DNA from: Rhynchopus euleeides
Lineage: Eukaryota > Euglenozoa > Diplonemea > Diplonemida > Diplonemidae
Reading direction: 5' to 3'
DNA: 64,000 bases
NCBI GenBank assembly: GCA_963210315.1
Contig: OY723280.1
Span: forward strand, 1,240,001 to 1,304,000
Shown here one piece after another: positions 1 through 12,929 of the stretch. The position numbers and the translations under genes are program-made. Positions within the stretch are counted from its first letter, which is position 1. Every line of letters starts with the position of its first letter. The notes below the pieces were generated by a model, which saw only the letters and a list, made by a program, of their open reading frames with translations, made no database searches and was not told the DNA's origin.

Positions 1-479
1 GACATCATGCCAGATATCCGTCCCCTGTGTGGCTCGAAAAACACGCCCACATTCAACCCTGTTATCCCGCGCAATGTGCGGCCTTCAAGAATGTTATCAA
101 CGTGAGCGAGGCAATGTGTGATGCGCACACCAGACAGCGGTGCCACATCATCAGACGACACGAGGGAGAGGGCAGGTGAGCGAGTGCCCCCAAAAAAGAA
201 ATCTGCAGGATGCGACCACCCTCCCCCCTAAACCACAAACCCGAGTTGAGCCTGCTCTGAGCTGCACTGGAGGAGGGGGACACGTTGCTATACTCTGCCA
301 CCACTGCACCCCTTCAGGACGCCGCGCCATACACAAGTTCACACCTGCCACCCCCATTCCCCCCACCCCCGAATCGCAACGGGCTGAGTCCTATCTGGCA
401 GTGCCGCGTGGCGGCGTGGTGGGGTAGGTCTGAGGAGGTGGTTTGGCGGTGTAGGCAGCCGTGAACCGCCGGACTCAGG
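1..479. other. Upstream intergenic DNA, no gene seen
   Basis: No convincing coding frame on either strand. The open frames here are short, overlap one another and have no recognisable motif. The segment is the presumed 5' flank of the gene starting at 480. Confidence 0.5.
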
Positions 480-1595
480 ATGACTCCCAAACCTGTGGGG
501 CTGGACCCGAATCTGGCACAGGCGATGCGTGTTTTGAACAACGTGCCCATCTTTCTGTCGTGGGTTGTGGACCACACAAACAGCAAAGGCAGGCGGAACA
601 GGCGTCTCCTGTGCCTCGTGCAGTTCAAACGTGAGGTGTACTGCTTCATCGCCATCATCGAGGGCAAGGAGATCGGGGACATCCGCAGGGTCTGCCGTGT
701 CGCTGACATCACCAGCGTAGACTACAAGGTGGACGGGAGTGGGCTCGAGCTGCTGATCCGCAGCAACGTGCGTGGCGAGCCCCCCTACCACGTCAAGGTG
801 GTGCACGACCAGCGCAACCTCCCGAAGGAGGCGAACATCGAGACTTTCATGTCGACACTCAGAGAGCTGGTGGATGAGGCTGGCGGGTCTGTCGAGTTTA
901 GGTCCAGGCGGCACGATGAGGCTCTTTTCAAAAAACCCGCGGAGCTGAAGCGCGGCAAGGGCTACCTCCACCCGAAGGAGAAACAGATGGCGTGGGACCA
1001 GCAGCGCGCGGCACGGCCACCACCCCCGCCTCAGCAGCAGCAGCAACAGCAGCAACAGTCACCACCAGTGCCGGTGCCCCCTGCAGCACAGGCGGTAGGC
1101 GAGCCTGCCACCGCTGCGAAGGAGGGAGCACCACTGCCGCCACCGCCGCAGCAGCAGCAGGAGGCACCTGGCGGAGCACTCGCAGGTGTGCCGGCAACCC
1201 CAGCCCCGCAGCAGCCCTACATCCATGCGCAGCTGGTTGGGGGTAGCGAGCCCCAGCAGCACACGGCAGGAGCGGGGCCTGCAAGCTATGGGCAGCAGGC
1301 GTTGCCGTCCACAGCCCCAGGGCCTGCTCCTGCGGAGGGTGGCGCGTACGCAGCGTACCCATATGGGTCGCCCGTGATGTCGGATGGGCGGAGCCCGGGG
1401 GGGTATGGGCAGCAGCCGGCGGCCCAGCAGCAGGGGTATCCAGGCTCGAGCCTCAGTCCGGCGCACCGGCAGCTTGGGGCGGGGGGGAACCCGCCGTGGC
1501 AGGGGGTGCAGCAGGGAGGGGCGTCGGCCAGCCCGCGGCAGACGACGCGCAATTCGAGGAACCTCCCCATCACGATCACCGTGGAGGTGATCTGA
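480..1595 (+). CDS. PH-like domain protein with Gln/Pro-rich tail
   Basis: An uninterrupted 371-residue frame ending in TGA. Residues about 15-140 alternate beta-like hydrophobic stretches with charged turns. An N-x-K-G-R-R-N-R-R-L-L-C-L segment is followed by a FIAIIEG strand, a DIRRVCRVADITSVDY segment and a final helix (NIETFMSTLRELV). This pattern resembles the PH-like fold of myosin TH1 and other lipid-binding PH domains; the assignment is by pattern only. From about residue 178 the protein is low complexity, with poly-Pro, two poly-Gln runs, and Ala/Gly/Gln/Pro. No signal peptide or membrane segment is visible. A role as a membrane- or cytoskeleton-associated adaptor is inference. Codon use is GC-rich at third positions, like the other intronless genes here. 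A homopolymer G tract starts about 15 bp after the stop. Confidence 0.75.
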   Translation: MTPKPVGLDPNLAQAMRVLNNVPIFLSWVVDHTNSKGRRNRRLLCLVQFKREVYCFIAIIEGKEIGDIRRVCRVADITSVDYKVDGSGLELLIRSNVRGEPPYHVKVVHDQRNLPKEANIETFMSTLRELVDEAGGSVEFRSRRHDEALFKKPAELKRGKGYLHPKEKQMAWDQQRAARPPPPPQQQQQQQQQSPPVPVPPAAQAVGEPATAAKEGAPLPPPPQQQQEAPGGALAGVPATPAPQQPYIHAQLVGGSEPQQHTAGAGPASYGQQALPSTAPGPAPAEGGAYAAYPYGSPVMSDGRSPGGYGQQPAAQQQGYPGSSLSPAHRQLGAGGNPPWQGVQQGGASASPRQTTRNSRNLPITITVEVI

Positions 1596-1822
1596 TGTTT
1601 TTTCTTGGGGGGGGGGGTGGGAGTGGGAGATGAGGGGTGAGGGTTGATTTGTTCTGTCCGGCGATGTTTTTTTTTCAGGAGAGCAGGCAGTGCAGTGCAA
1701 TATTGTTTTTGAGAGAGGGGGGGGGTGAGGGTGGGGGGGGGTGTCGCAGGGCGTCGTGCTGTTGTGGGAATGGAGGGGGTGTCGACATTACAACTATGTA
1801 TTCGCCCCCCCCCCCCCCCCTA

Positions 1823-2971
1823 GGGAAAACCTTAAGGGGGGAAAATTACGGGATTTTTCACACAGGCGAGGAACACGCACAAAATGGCTGTAAACTTGAA
1901 ACCCCGGCCCCTGGGAGTATTTGGGGGCGGTCTGGGTGGTTGTTGGGGGTATTTGGCCACTTCTGAGCCAATCCGTGACCATGCTCAAAAAAGTGTCATG
2001 GTTTGGTTCCGCCCCCCTCATCCGAACCACCCTTCCGAGCCCGTCCCGCCCAACTTGCCCGCAACATGCCGCCTTTTCTTGTCTTGGGTGGGCACTGATG
2101 CCTCCGGTTCAATTTGGGAGCAAATGAGTGTGACAAGCTTGGGAAGGAGCGTCTTCTCGCCAGCATTTCCTGATAACACTTGCTGCAGCGTCCACCGACC
2201 ACTGCGCCTGGCGGTTTGTACACCGAATAAGGCTTTGGAACCCACACCGGCATATTTTCCAAAGACGCCAGTCCCAAACTCCACTCGCGCACCGTCTCCG
2301 GCCTCTCCTTTCCATCTGCGGCTGAGTTCCCCAGCATTCTGGCCGTCGTCCGGCATCTCTTTTAGCTCTTTCAGTGCTGCAATGAAGCGCGTAAGTGGGG
2401 GTGATGGTGCAGAGGACGAGGATCATCGCCACTGAGAAGTGCCACTGCAGTGCCGGAGAGCCGGGGTGACACAGTTGATACACCACACCCACTTCGCTGT
2501 TGCCGTTTCCCCTGATGAAGTTCCCGATGCATCCGACACCTCGGGGAGGGCACATAATAACGCCTCCCGAGCGACGCCCTTGCATTCGCAGACACACCCC
2601 GGTCTTGTTGAGGATATCGGCAGAAACCTGGCAGAACACTCGCTGAAATGCCATTTTTTTGGCCCGGTAGTGCCCAGATGCCTCATCAGAGGCGGCAGAA
2701 CGTGGTACATGACGGGGGATGTTGATGGCGCAGGTGACAGGGTGCTCGGGAGACTCAGCCGGGGAGGGGTTCGGTACCAAACCATGACATTTTTTTCAAC
2801 ACAGCGTTTCAGCCGCGTTCCGGGGCACCAAAGTGGGTGTCCCACACCCAGGGGCGGTTTCTGGGGTGGTCTGGCCACTTTTTCAGCATTTTTGGAGGGT
2901 TTATGGTGGAAAATTGCCTATGTCGAAAAATGTCGTAATTTTGACGGATTTCGGTACCTTAAGACGGTCCC
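1823..2971. mobile_element. T1: 1.15-kb foldback element in a poly-C tract (TA flanks)
   Basis: The sequence from 1823 (GGGAAAACCTTAAGG) and the reverse complement from 2971 (GGGACCGTCTTAAGG) form degenerate inverted arms of about 215 bp. The arms later share a segment containing TGTCATGGTTTGGT (around 1996-2010 and 2780-2795). TA dinucleotides flank both ends (1821-1822 and 2972-2973). Runs of about 16 C precede the left TA and follow the right TA, so the C tract is target sequence and not part of the inverted repeat. No transposase frame is recognisable in the 0.7-kb centre. The arms are the most diverged of the four T elements, suggesting an older copy. Confidence 0.75.
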
Positions 2972-2973
2972 TA

Positions 2974-5900
2974 CCCCCCCCCCCCCCCCCCTGTATTTTG
3001 CCCCTTTTGCTCTGGTTTGTAGGGTGTTAAGGTATGGGAGGGTCGGCGGGTGAGCGCATCACACACTCATGTGGTGCGTTTCAATTTCTTTCTTCGAGAG
3101 AAGCGGGCATGGCTTGGGGCCCCGGCCTACACAATCAATCAGTTTCCTCGCCAGGCATTTGCTCTCTCAGATCTAGCCTCTGTGTCCCCCCACACCCCAT
3201 CCCACCTGCCCCACACCTACACATTTTTCGCGTTTCGCACTAAAAAAAGACTTGTGGCAGCGTTTGGTATCTGCACTCATTGCACAAGCAGGCACCGTTC
3301 GTTCAAATAACGCACCTCCAAGTCCTTTTTTTGCTCTTTTTTTCTGCAGAATCTCTCCCGATTCCTCAACTTCTCCCTCCACCCCCGAGTGTATTATTTG
3401 TTTAGGCTTAACCTTACCCACACACACACACACCCTTCACACACCCCTCCTCTTCAGCCTGGGTGTGGGTATGCCCTTCTGGAAGCTCTCTCCGTTATCT
3501 GTTATGTACTCACGCAAAAAGAAAACCACGCGACAAAAAGGCTCAGATACGAGGAGGAAGGTGGCATCTTTCCCCTGCAACACAGGCACAGGTAATGTCA
3601 TGTTTATGGCGAGGCGGGCCTGTTGGGTGAGAACATCCGATACAGGCTGCGAATGCAGCCAGCCGGTGTCGTCCCCTTCAGGTTGCCGAAGAGGGTGTGT
3701 GTGGGTGATCGTGGAGGGGGGAGTGTCAAGAGGGGTATGTTGCGGTGCGTTGTCTGCACTGCTGAAAAGTAAGATGCACGCTTGTGTGTCGCAGTGCAGA
3801 TCAAGGGCATCAAGTGAGGGAGTGAGGGTGTGTGGGGTGGGGTGGGGCGTCAACCAGGTCAAAGCGTGGTGTTCTGTGTCTTTTTGTTGTGCGCCTGCGG
3901 CTGTGGAGGGCAGTTCCGCCCGCACATCCGCTGGCTGTGCTGCAAAAACCCCCATTCCCTGTACTTCTTCTGCCCCCACCCACCCCTCGAAGCGTCCTTG
4001 AATGAAATCGAAGCCAAATTCCAACAGGCTATTGTCTTCCGCTCTTTCTCCAGCTGCCGCGCTGCATACTTTCCCGCCTCTGTGCGGAAAGGGAGTGCAC
4101 GCAAATGCAGATGTTCGTATGTGTGTGTTGCAGTGGCGATGGTATCACATCAAGGTGATGCCGTTCTCTACTGCTTCAAAACATTGGCGTGTAGCAGTGT
4201 TGATTGCCTCAAGAGTGTGCGCAGTGAAACCTTCTGACAACCGGATGAACGTACCCGCTTCGTGATGTAGTTTGTTAGGTTTGCGAGATGGGAAATGTGC
4301 CGTTGGCACAACATCAGTGTACTCACGGAGCAGGGAAGGGGGAGGCACTCAATATGCCAACAATCTTGTTGAATTCTTTGGAGGATAGGGTGACCTTGGA
4401 TAATACACCACACTTCTCGTGCGGCGTCTGAGGTTTCAAGCTGGCTACCCCTCTCCCGTGTTGGCATCATACCGAACGACTCGCCCCCCTCTCCCCCGCA
4501 CAGTGCCCGTCACGATGTTGACGGGACAGTGACGCTTGCAGCCCGAAGGGGCTGCGCCTGCACGACTCAGACAGAATTCAAAAGCAACTCGCAGGGCGAG
4601 CTACAATGGGCACTAGCCATTGTTGTGACAGAGGTCAAGACCGAATGAATAGTTGTGCGTAACCTAATATTTGCATTGTGGATCGGAGTGCGGCGGCGGG
4701 TGGTGGTTGGTGGCAGTTGCGACTGATTTGCACTCTTTCCAAGTTCTGCACGTCGGACCCAACGGCGTGTCGGATCCACATAGAGCCGGGTCAGGTGAAC
4801 CCTGCCCCCCAATATTAGCGCAGACGAAATTCGTGCCTGCCGATACGTGCCACCGAAGTTAGCGCCATCCAATTCTGCAAACCATACCCTACACCGCTCT
4901 CCCACCCACATTATTCCCTGGACGGTTGCGAGGGTTGGACGGAAGCGCAACCGCCTCACCTGAGGAACAGCATGGGCCCTGTCTGAACAGCAGTGAGTTT
5001 CGCATCAGAGTTCACCTGCCGTGCTCCCCAGTCATGTGAATCCCACAGCCCCTTCGGGAGGCTGGCGGCTTCGCTCTTCTGAACGGATCAGAGGCAGTGT
5101 ATACAGGCGAGTCACTGTGGCAGTTTGTTTAGTTTTCTACTTCCTCTTCTGCAGCAGCTTTTTTCTAAGTTGCGTGATGGGCCCTGCCTTGGCGGCTCCG
5201 CCCCAAGGCTGGCGGCTGCCAGCTTTGCTGGGCCACTTCCCTTTTTTGTCCTGTGCCATGTGCACTGTGATGTGCACAAGTGTTTCGACGGCTGGGATGT
5301 CCTGTCTTGTTGAAACGTGACCCCTGTCATCTTTTTTGCGCCGCTCTTGTTGCAAGAAAACACCATCTTGTGGATTTCCGTTCATCGAAACCCCGTCTCT
5401 TCTCGAGGGTGCAAATTTTTCTGGCTTCGAAACAAAAGGCAACGGCTGCACGCAGGATGTACAGCATCAGTGAGTTTTCTGCAGATTAAAACCTGCACCC
5501 TCGCACCCCACCCCACCCCACCCCTCCCTCAGCCGATCAGTGTTCAGTTGTAAGTCACCCACCCCCACCCCCTGTCACTGAGAGCCTGTGAAAGCAGACC
5601 GCAGAATCGGTCAGCATCCGTGGCAGGACCACACGTGGATCGTCCCTTCCCCCCTTCTCCCCACCACACCCTTTCCATCTCTCTCACTGGGGGTCTTCGC
5701 TACGGGGTGGTCTTCAGTGCATTTTGGTGCATTTCCTGTTGAATTGGCTGAAAACTGAAGAAGTTTGTCGAAGTTTGTCGACCAGCAAAGACTCCCACTC
5801 TCTCGGAGCTCTTCACCCAGCTTTTGCGTTTTCACCCCTGCTGTGAGACACATGCATGCCTCAGCCCCAGCAAATCCACCAGCGAGAGCAGCCGTGTTGG

Positions 5901-6060
5901 GGTCATCCCTAGGACCCCTAGTGTGCCTTACGACTTTGCTACCTCCACCTCCACCTCCACCCAGGACAGGCGGACCCAACACCACCACCCCCCCTCTCTC
6001 TCTCTCTCTCTCCCATTCTCACAACCCCACAAATGGCACGATCTGCCTAGGTGTTCCTCG
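2974..6060. other. Intergenic DNA with possible unassigned minus-strand exons
   Basis: No complete gene can be supported. On the - strand several short stretches read like protein: about 4950-4730 (containing VWFAELDGANFGGTY), 4300-4147 (containing HEAGTFIRLSEGFTAHTLEA, ending in TGA) and 4075-3900 (containing LLEFGFDFIQGRFEG). They lie in one orientation and could be exons of a diverged gene or remnants. I could not join them with confident splice sites and recognise no family. The rest is G/T-rich with CA repeats (3418-3432) and C-rich runs (5500-5575). Confidence 0.25.
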
Positions 6061-6978
6061 ATGTCACGGCATATCAGCGTCGCACAGCGCGAAAAGTGGC
6101 TGCTGCAGAAGGAGCCTGTGCAGCGGCACAGGAGGGTGTCCGACAGCCGAGGCGTTGCACGCAGCGACATATGTGTCGACCTGGGCGAGACAGGCGGGGT
6201 GCGCATCCGCACCCTGCCAGGCATGTGTGAGGCGTTTGAAGGGAATGCCGAGTTGCTGGGGGCTGCAGGGATGAAGGCAGGGTGCGATGCGCTGCCCTCT
6301 CACAAAGGCCCCTTCGAGAGGGCCTGCAGCCAGGCCCGGCATGACTGGCAGGTGTGGTTTGGTGAGATCGAGAGCGAGAGGAAGGCAATATGCGATGAGG
6401 AAACGGCATATTTTGCCTTGCGGGGAGGCGAGGGGGGGCAGTCGGGGCACACGCAGAAGAAGCGGCAGTGGCTTGCATCCAACACACACCGCAAGAAGCA
6501 GCTGCAGCGCATGCGCACCGAAGGGGAGCTTGCGATGGAGCGTCTTGATGCTGTGATGCAGAAGCCGCCGACGATGGATATCGTCAGGTCGGCAAACCTG
6601 CAGCTCCGTGCGGAGCTGGATGCGGACATCGGGTGTGTGAAGCACGACCACCGCCCCCTGTCGCGCCAGTTCCCAGGCATGTCGCTTGCGGAGGTGGATC
6701 TGAAGGTCACTTCTCTGGAGATTGATGAGTCCCTTGTGACGCACAAGCCGTTGAAGTCGCGCGAATCGTCGCGTGACACGTCGTCACACGCCTGGGGAAA
6801 GGGTGGCAGGGCGCGCGGCTGCGACAGCGGCCCAAAGCCTCGAGTCAGAGGGGCGCGGAGATACCTTATGAACCGCATGAAACAGACAGGCCTTCCGCCG
6901 AGCGTGTCCTTCGGCGAGCAGTCCTTCCACCTGGCGGGGAGGTTTGCGCTGCCTGTCAAGAAGGGTGATGTGCAGTAG
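6061..6978 (+). CDS. Hypothetical basic protein, 305 residues
   Basis: I take the ATG at 6061 as the start because the open frame upstream is a (CT)n/poly-Pro-coding stretch typical of a 5' leader. The frame ends with TAG at 6976-6978. The protein is charged, with helical segments rich in Arg, Lys and Glu around residues 95-215 (for example WFGEIESERKAICDEETAYF and HRKKQLQRMRTEGELAMERL). A Ser/Arg/Gly-rich patch and a short conserved-looking C-terminus (RYLMNRMKQTGLPPSVSF) follow. No signal peptide, membrane span or known domain is visible. The possible coiled coil at residues about 140-165 suggests a structural or nucleic-acid-associated protein, but no function is assigned. It lies about 660 bp upstream of the PP2C gene on the same strand. 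Confidence 0.6.
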   Translation: MSRHISVAQREKWLLQKEPVQRHRRVSDSRGVARSDICVDLGETGGVRIRTLPGMCEAFEGNAELLGAAGMKAGCDALPSHKGPFERACSQARHDWQVWFGEIESERKAICDEETAYFALRGGEGGQSGHTQKKRQWLASNTHRKKQLQRMRTEGELAMERLDAVMQKPPTMDIVRSANLQLRAELDADIGCVKHDHRPLSRQFPGMSLAEVDLKVTSLEIDESLVTHKPLKSRESSRDTSSHAWGKGGRARGCDSGPKPRVRGARRYLMNRMKQTGLPPSVSFGEQSFHLAGRFALPVKKGDVQ

Positions 6979-7642
6979 TGGCATAGGTGAGATTTCTGTT
7001 CATGCCGAGCTTTGCCTTGGGAGACACCTGAGTTGATGTGGAATAGATGTGCTGCCCCAGCCAAACTCTGCTTATGCAGGCAGGCTGTGGCTGCGGCCAG
7101 AGGTTGAGGGGGTGTGTGTGTGTCAGGAGGGAAAAGTCTGAGTCTTTAGGGTTGCTATGTTTCGCACTGTCACCTGCCCTCCCTGATTGGTTGGGGTCTG
7201 GGCCAAGGTGACTCGAGGCATCGCTTTTGGTGGGCGTGGTGGGTGGGGGGGAGGGCGCATCCACGTCACTCCGTTTCCCTTTTGCAGAGAGCCTACGCCG
7301 TGTTTGTCCCTCGGACTCGGCTGTCACCAGACCCCGGCGCTCGTTGGTGCGGTTTCCATCGTGCCAGGCGATGCAGTCGGTCTTTCCCCATCCGCAGGGC
7401 CTCTGGTTTAGACAGGGAGATACAGGACGTCCCTTCACCCATCCCTTGTCACCTGCTGTTGGCAGACCCCTGCAATGCAGCGCTTCGTGTGTTGTTCTTT
7501 GTGGCGCGCATGCGATATCCCGCTGATGTGGACATCCCACTTCCACGACCAACAGGGCAGCCCCCCCTGCAGCCCGACGGCCCGCACCTCACGTGTTGCA
7601 TAGAATTGCTGACACTCGGGTGGAAGGCGCATACACACCACA

Positions 7643-9082
7643 ATGGGTGACACACTCACGCGGCCAATTACGGATAAGTACAGCACAATCCTCGAAAATG
7701 AGATGCTGACTGTTGGTGCAACAGGGATGCAGGTATGCCACGACGGGGGCAGTGTGGGGCATCACAGCATGTGTGGATGGGGTGGGTGGACGGAGGGTGA
7801 GTGTGTTCTCCTGTTTGTATTTTGCATGGCCTGCCTGGGAGGGAAAGCTTGCCGCAATCCAGATGCACACATTGCTCAGCTGATGGTTAGTGTGCTGTGC
7901 TGCTGATATCACCGACCACACAGGGCTGGCGCAAAGGCATGGAGGACGCCCACGCGACAGTACTGAAGCTGGACGGATGTGACGCTGGACCTTGTAGTTT
8001 CTTTGGAGTATATGATGGACATTGTGGACAAGCGTATGCCTTTGCAGGATATGCTGCCGCCCAGAGAGTGCCTTTCTGTTCTGCTAGAACCATACTGTGC
8101 CCTCCTAGGCTTTGCATGTGGAAGTGTCACCGCCTCAACTGAAGTGTATCGCGACAATTTCACGCCTCCCTGCTCCAACCACCCCCCTCTTTTCACGCCA
8201 CAGGACAGCAAAATATACAGGGGATAACTTGCATAAACAGCTGGCGCTGTGTGATGAGTTTAAAAATTCCCAGTGGCCCGAGGCGATGAAAAAAGCATTC
8301 CTCACGGTCGACGACATGCTCCAGCGGGACGGTTGCGACTCGAGCGGCTGCACTGCGGTGACCTGCCTCCTCACCCCTGAGGGGAAGATCGTTGTGGGGA
8401 ATGCAGGCGACAGCCGTTGCGTTCTGTGCCGTGCTGGCAAGGCAGTCCCCCTCTCCTTCGACCACAAGCCGACCAACGAAGAGGAGATTCGGCGGATCCA
8501 GGCCGCAGGAGGCACCGTGTCTGGTGGGCGCGTGCAGGGCAACCTGGCACTCAGCCGTGCGATAGGAGACTTCGAGTTCAAGCAGAGCAAAACACTGCCG
8601 CCGGAGGAGCAGATCGTCACCGCAAACCCTGATGTCACGATCACAGACATCACGCCTGAGGATGAGTTCATTGTCCTGGCGTGTGATGGCATCTGGGATG
8701 TGATGACCAACGATGAGGTGATCGACTTTGTCTCGCAGAAGATTAACCACAATGACGTCGCAAAGGTGTGCGAGGACACTTGTGACAGGTATGCGATGAA
8801 GTGTCGAATATGCGGTTCGCCATTGTTGTACGGAGTACAGCTAAGCGCAGCAGGGCCTCAAACGGCATTGATTGCACCCAACAGGAGGCACTTTCTCCTC
8901 GGCACCACATGCAGTGTTCTCTGCCACACTGATCATATTTTTTTGAAACCCACAGGTGCCTTGCGCCGTCGTCTCCCGGTCTGGGCTGCGACAACATGAC
9001 GATGATGGTCATCCAGTTGAAAGACAAGCTCCGCGGGAAGCTCGCAAGAGTCTCGAAGCCCAGCTCAGCATCGCTTGAATAA
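7643..9082 (+). CDS. PP2C-type Ser/Thr protein phosphatase, 4 exons
   Basis: Exons 7643-7732, 7924-8033, 8204-8788 and 8956-9082 join in frame to 303 codons ending in TAA. Introns are 191, 170 and 167 bp; each begins GTATGC and ends CACAG. The product is a compact single-domain metal-dependent (PPM/PP2C) phosphatase that removes phosphate from Ser/Thr residues. All hallmark motifs are present: RKGMEDAH (Asp38), VYDGHCG (Asp61, Gly62), AGDSR (135-138), LALSRAIGD (181-189), ACDGIWD (Asp228) and GCDNMTMMV (Asp274). The first, second and last of these carry the expected metal-binding acidic residues. The usual DGHGG reads DGHCG and the usual SGT/STA reads SGCTA, both mild changes. No transmembrane segment or targeting extension is seen, so it is probably cytosolic or nuclear. 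The exon 2-3 join restores the motif-spacing sequence [16 protein letters not shown], which supports the splice sites. The length fits single-domain protist PP2Cs. Confidence 0.93.
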
Positions 9083-10939
<1,857 letters not shown>

Positions 10940-10994
10940 TGCTTATAGTGTGAATATCCCCGAAACGAAAATACTCGCACCCCAAGGGTGTCGT

Positions 10995-12929
10995 CTACTT
11001 AACTACGCGGGCCCGCGGCCCGGTAGACTCCCCTTGTTTGAGAGAGGAGCTGCTCTGGTGGGGTGAGGGAAGTGACACAGGAGGAGGAGGAGGCGCAGGC
11101 GCCACACGGTCTGTAGCGCCCGGTGACGCGCTACGTGAGGAAGGAGGATTAAGGTAGGCCCGGAAGCCTGTAGGCGCGTGCGGTGACCGCGCACGGGCGG
11201 AGGAGGAAGAGGCACCAGAACGGGGCCTTTGGGGAAGGGCTGCGTCAACGGACACGCCGTCGGGAGGGGAGGTAGTAGGAGAAGGTGGGTCCGGATCAGC
11301 GGCGCCCACGTCAGCGTCAGCGTCAGCGGTGGGGATCACGTGGTCGACCCTAGGCCTTTGGGCAGGCAGTGCCGGGGTGGAACCGGTATGCGCCTCTAAG
11401 GCGGTGCGCTTCAGCTGCGCCACGGCGGGGATGGATGGCCTGACGCCGTCGGGTGAGAGCCTCCTACGAGGCTGCATCAGGTGGCGGTGGGGTGAGCCCG
11501 GGGAGCACACGGTATGGGCCAGCCTCTTCAGGATAACTGGAGGGGTGGCGGGCTCGGGAGTAGCGGGACACGGGGTCGCTTCAGGGGAGGGCTGAGGCGC
11601 AGGCACACGGGGTGGCGTGGTGGAGGGAAGATCCCCCACGGTAGGCGCAGTCGCCTCTGGGAAGGGCGGGGTTGGCGGCACATGGGGCGGCGGGGTGGGG
11701 GCGTCTGCCTCCACAGGCGTCGCAGGGGCGGGAGGGGCGTGGTGGCCCTTCTTGCAGCAAGCGGTGGGGCGTCTGTCATCCAGCTCAGGCAGAGAGGCGC
11801 AGACCCCGCAGGGGGGCAGGTCATGGTCGCGGCAGCCGTGGTGGCCACGCTTGCAGCACATGTTGGAGGAGCTGCAGGTGCCGCAGCGGAGCAGCCGGTG
11901 CGTGCTGCAGAACTGCACGGGCAGTCCGTCATCCTGGCGGTGGTGGGCCCGGCAGCAGTCTTCCATTCGCAGGGTTCGGTTGTGCCCCGCCGCGTCGCAG
12001 TCATGGCACTTGGGCTTGGAGTGGGCCCTGCAGACGTTGCGAGCCAGCACCTCCGAACGGGGGGCATAGCGCTCAGCGCCGCACGGCGCCGACCTCGGGC
12101 TGACCGTGTCGAGGGGGTCACGGGTGGGGGCTACGGGAGTAGGGTCCCACTGTTCGCTTCGCGTGTCCCGGTCGGGCACCTCGGTATACGACGGGGTAAG
12201 GTCCAGGCCCCACGACTTGCTCGAGGCCCAGTGGATCGCGCGGGGAATCTGCTCGATCAGGATACGGGTGGTGAGCCCGTGGCAGGCAAAGCGGGGGCGC
12301 GGCTCAAGACCGCCCCAGACTTCCTTCACCCCCACCGCGCGGAGGCAGTAGACACGCGAGACAAACGCGCCAGGCAGGGGCGCGCGGAGGTTAACTGCTT
12401 CACACTGGGAGACAAGGTATTTCAACATCTGCCCCATCATGCGTCCACGCATGTTGAGTGGGGCGGGCTGGGTTCCTGCCGGGGCGCCAGTAGCGATCGG
12501 GCAGACGTCGAGCCCGGAGAAGACCTCGAAGTCGATGGCGAGCTCGCAGAAGGAGACGGACCCCTCCCTCGTCCAGGTGAGACGACCGAGCCAGGCCCGC
12601 AGGGCACGCATGATGCACTCTCCGTGAGTCCAGCGGGGTGGGTTGTCCGGCAGTGAGGCCAGGTCGGACTGATGGGGCGCAGCGGGTCGCGCTAGCGCTG
12701 CGTCCCACGCGCAAACAGTTGGGGATACCCCGAGGCGCTCACGTTCCAGCACATCTCTGCGGGCGACTATCGTGCTCATTAGGTGGTGCAGGTCCTTCGC
12801 CCGCACCGTACCGGATAGGGGTTTCGGTATGATGCCCCAGTTGGCTAGGCAGGGCGGCCATGAGAGGCGCTCCTCACAGAGACCCGCGTACCGCTCCCGG
12901 GCACGGACGTCGTTGTGGGCAGGGCATTC
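10995..12929 (-). pseudogene. LINE ORF2 C-terminal part after in-frame TGA, Cys/His-rich
   Basis: The same frame continues after the TGA with ECPAHN, completing the split zinc motif (C-x2-C ... H ... C), and runs about 644 codons to TAG at 10997-10995. It contains RWTHGEC and SFCELAIDFEVFSG, a segment type seen in the C-termini of other LINE proteins. A dense Cys/His region of about 100 residues follows (around 12040-11740; KCHDCDAAGH, CRAHHR, LRCGTCSS, MCCKRGHHGC, PPCGVCAS, ACCKKGHH), then a Pro/Ser-rich disordered tail. No RNase H motif is visible. The TGA here is followed by G and is most simply a disabling point mutation of this copy. The C-terminal part is untranslated unless the stop is read through. 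Confidence 0.75.

Noticed and set aside
3252..4001. A 249-codon + strand frame
   Set aside because: It is rich in His/Thr/Ser from CA repeats and has no domain; the opposite strand looks equally or more protein-like.
11514..12656. 380-codon + strand frame opposite the LINE C-terminus
   Set aside because: It is the antisense shadow of a GC-rich coding region; the minus-strand frame is supported by motifs and continuity.
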